A stretch of 5,720 nt of DNA from NCBI GenBank assembly GCA_934597125.1, contig CAKTQM010000067.1:1-5720 (forward strand). Reading direction: 5' to 3'. The notes under the pieces are model-generated. The model saw only the letters and a program-made list of their open reading frames with translations, did not search any database and had not been told where the DNA came from. Both the position numbers and the translations under genes were made by a program. Below, one piece after another: positions 4,401 to 5,720 of this stretch; the stretch's first letter is position 1, and each line of letters begins with the position of its first letter. This stretch comes from an uncultured Oscillospiraceae bacterium (GTDB lineage Bacteria > Bacillota > Clostridia > Oscillospirales > Oscillospiraceae).

Positions 4401-5720
4401 TTATTCAATAAATTCACCTGTGAAATCCGGAAATTTCCAATTTATTTGAATTTTTTGCCTGTGGAAAACTAAAATTTCACAAACTAATTCCCGCATAAGA
4501 GCAGGGTCTAAAGCGCTTATTTCATGGTACGGAGAGAGGACGGAGGTTTGCCGCTCTTCCCTTTTGGCGGTCTCCTCCACGCAGAGCAGCTCCCAATCGC
4601 TTTCCAACTGGGCAAGCTGCCGCTTCTTTTCATTCTGTGCGCGGAGAAGGTTTTCCCGTTTTTCTGTAAAGGACTCTTTTGACAGCTGGCCGCCGACATG
4701 CTCCTCATAGAGAGACATGAGTTCCTCCTGCTTGCGGCGGATCTCGGCCTGTACTCTCTGCATCCTTGTATTGATGGCGCGGCGCTTGGAGGCGTGACTC
4801 TCAAATTGACGCTGGTAGTTTTCAAGACGGGCGTCCCGCAGCCGGCACTGCATATTGATCGCACGGATCAGAATAGCTTGCAAGTCAGCATCGGAGATAC
4901 AAACTTCGGCACAGCCGCTTTCCGGTACATAGCGCGCTGACGCACAGCGCCAGTTCTTGTTGGAGGTCTTGCCCTTCACCAGACGGTTTCCGCAGCAGCC
5001 GCAGACGAGATAGGGCTGCAGCAGATTTGGCGTGTTTCCCGTCGGCGTTTTCGGTGCCGTTTTCTGTACGGTGCTGCGAGCGAGATAGTATAACTCCCGC
5101 GACACGATAGGCTCGTGAGTATGGGGGATGATAGGGCGCTCCGCTTCGGGGAGCAGCTTCGTGCGGTTACTGCCGACCTTGACCACATGGGACTTGAACG
5201 CCTCCATATCGCCGGTGTAGATGCGGTTCTGAAGAATATTCCGGACGGATTCATATGTCCAGAACTTCCGCACTTTGTAGCGGCCTCGGACTTTTGCCAG
5301 ATAGGCGGAGGGCGTTTCGGTACCGGACGCATTCAGCCGCTGTGCGATCTGTGTGATGCTGATGCCCTGCGAGGCCCACTGAAATATCTGCCTGACGACA
5401 TCGGCGGCAGGCGGGTCAACTACGATAGTGTTCTTCTGCTCACCCTTCTGATAGCCGTAAGGTACAGCGCCAAAGGCATATTCGCCATTCAGCTTTTTGC
5501 GGTCTGTTACGCTTTTGATCTTGCGGGACAGGTCGCGGCTGTACAGCTGGTTCAGCAGGTTGGTGATGCCCAGCTCCAGACCGCCGGTGGATTCACCATA
5601 GTCGGCGCTGTCGAAGTGGTCGTTGATGGAGATGAAACGGACGCCATACGCAGGAAATACAAACTCCAGATAGTGGCCGCCCTCCAGAAAGTTTCTGGAA
5701 AAACGGGAGAGGTCACGCAC
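4401..5720 (-). CDS. Large serine recombinase (TnpX/TndX-like), N-terminus beyond the window
   Basis: Large serine recombinases cut both att sites with 2-bp staggers and integrate or excise the element. The visible 440 codons, stop included, begin inside the resolvase domain at VRDLSRFSRN. The first codon is GTG, but it is internal: the two arginines of this motif match Arg68 and Arg71 of gamma-delta resolvase, and the catalytic serine with about 60-100 residues lies off the edge. Next comes the end of the catalytic domain, GVRFISINDHFDS (visible residues 26-38). The Recombinase domain starts near GAVPYGY (84-90) and includes WTYESVRNILQNRIYTG (154-170). A zinc ribbon follows, with Cys240, Cys243, Cys259 and Cys270. 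Charged residues about 297-390, rich in Glu, Arg and Gln, form a coiled coil of the type that controls directionality. The C-terminal LMRELVCEILVFHRQKIQI completes the family pattern. No frameshift or stop is seen, so it is probably functional if its N-terminus is intact. Its ending beside the spoIVB junction marks it as this element's own integrase. Confidence 0.93.
   Translation of the reverse strand: MRDLSRFSRNFLEGGHYLEFVFPAYGVRFISINDHFDSADYGESTGGLELGITNLLNQLYSRDLSRKIKSVTDRKKLNGEYAFGAVPYGYQKGEQKNTIVVDPPAADVVRQIFQWASQGISITQIAQRLNASGTETPSAYLAKVRGRYKVRKFWTYESVRNILQNRIYTGDMEAFKSHVVKVGSNRTKLLPEAERPIIPHTHEPIVSRELYYLARSTVQKTAPKTPTGNTPNLLQPYLVCGCCGNRLVKGKTSNKNWRCASARYVPESGCAEVCISDADLQAILIRAINMQCRLRDARLENYQRQFESHASKRRAINTRMQRVQAEIRRKQEELMSLYEEHVGGQLSKESFTEKRENLLRAQNEKKRQLAQLESDWELLCVEETAKREERQTSVLSPYHEISALDPALMRELVCEILVFHRQKIQINWKFPDFTGEFIE
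4419..4481. repeat. Inverted repeat and palindrome in the AT-rich 3' end of the recombinase gene
   Basis: TGTGAAAT (4419-4426) is matched by its exact reverse complement ATTTCACA (4474-4481), 47 bases apart. TTCAC at 4413-4417 also pairs with GTGAA at 4420-4424. Between the arms lies the perfect 10-bp palindrome GGAAATTTCC (4429-4438). All of this is within the recombinase coding sequence, 55-120 bases from the host junction. Short repeats arise readily in AT-rich DNA, so a role in recombinase binding is only a possibility. Confidence 0.35.

Larger units (their letters stand above)
4359..5720. mobile_element. End of an integrated mobile element carrying a large serine recombinase
   Basis: Everything right of the junction in spoIVB appears to be the terminal part of an inserted element: the recombinase gene reads toward the host border and ends about 40 bases from it, as in Tn4451/Tn5397-type elements. 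Sampled recombinase lines have 50-62% GC, against about 70% in the proC region, and the last 120 bases (4381-4500) have about 29%. No cargo is visible, because the window ends inside the recombinase. Whether this is a conjugative or mobilisable element, a prophage or a small intervening element cannot be told from here. Confidence 0.75.

Noticed and set aside
4698..4940. An 80-codon + strand open frame inside the recombinase.
   Set aside because: It is antisense to the coiled-coil and zinc-ribbon coding region of a strongly supported gene, with no ribosome binding site or domain of its own.
5718..5720. GTG at the window edge as the true start of the recombinase.
   Set aside because: It encodes the Val before the conserved DLSRFSRN motif in the middle of the resolvase domain; the catalytic-serine part must lie upstream, outside the window.
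1..5720. CRISPR arrays, tRNA or rRNA genes, and a toxin-antitoxin pair.
   Set aside because: I found no regularly spaced repeats, no cloverleaf with a T-loop motif, and no small gene pair; the window is filled by the genes listed.

Overview
The window looks like chromosomal DNA from a GC-rich, spore-forming relative of the Clostridia, most likely an Oscillospiraceae-type gut Firmicute. This is inferred from four things: strong AGGAGG-type ribosome binding sites, a high-GC host backbone (about 70% in the lines I counted by hand), a spoIVB fragment, and a clostridial-style large serine recombinase. I cannot name a species.

Left part (1-3934, + strand): a membrane-anchored parvulin-type peptidyl-prolyl isomerase (61-1650) is followed by a hairpin that looks like a terminator. 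Then comes a tight three-gene run: tcdA (tRNA t6A37 dehydratase, ThiF/E1 fold), a DUF554 membrane protein that overlaps it by 4 bases, and proC (last step of proline synthesis) 17 bases further on. These are ordinary housekeeping genes. The run ends at a strong hairpin plus T-tract (3961-3997) that can also serve the facing gene.

Right part (4003-5720, - strand): nearest the terminator is a 72-residue Cys-rich protein with an excellent ribosome binding site. Fourteen bases upstream of its start codon lies the stop of a 39-codon 3' fragment of spoIVB, the forespore signalling protease gene. The fragment begins exactly at the catalytic serine of the SGSP motif. Upstream of that serine the sequence stops being SpoIVB and becomes about 29% GC over roughly 120 bases. 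It then runs into the 3' end of a large serine recombinase gene that continues off the window edge.

The best reading is that an integrated element carrying this recombinase has inserted into spoIVB, and that about 4353-4364 is one end junction (attL or attR). SpoIVB triggers pro-sigma-K activation, the same pathway in which Bacillus carries the skin element inside sigK. The junction is therefore the most interesting part of the window. It could be a regulated intervening element, a permanent sporulation-disrupting insertion, or a silent insertion if the element supplies a replacement 3' end. The other end of the element and the spoIVB 5' part lie outside the window, so these cannot be separated here.
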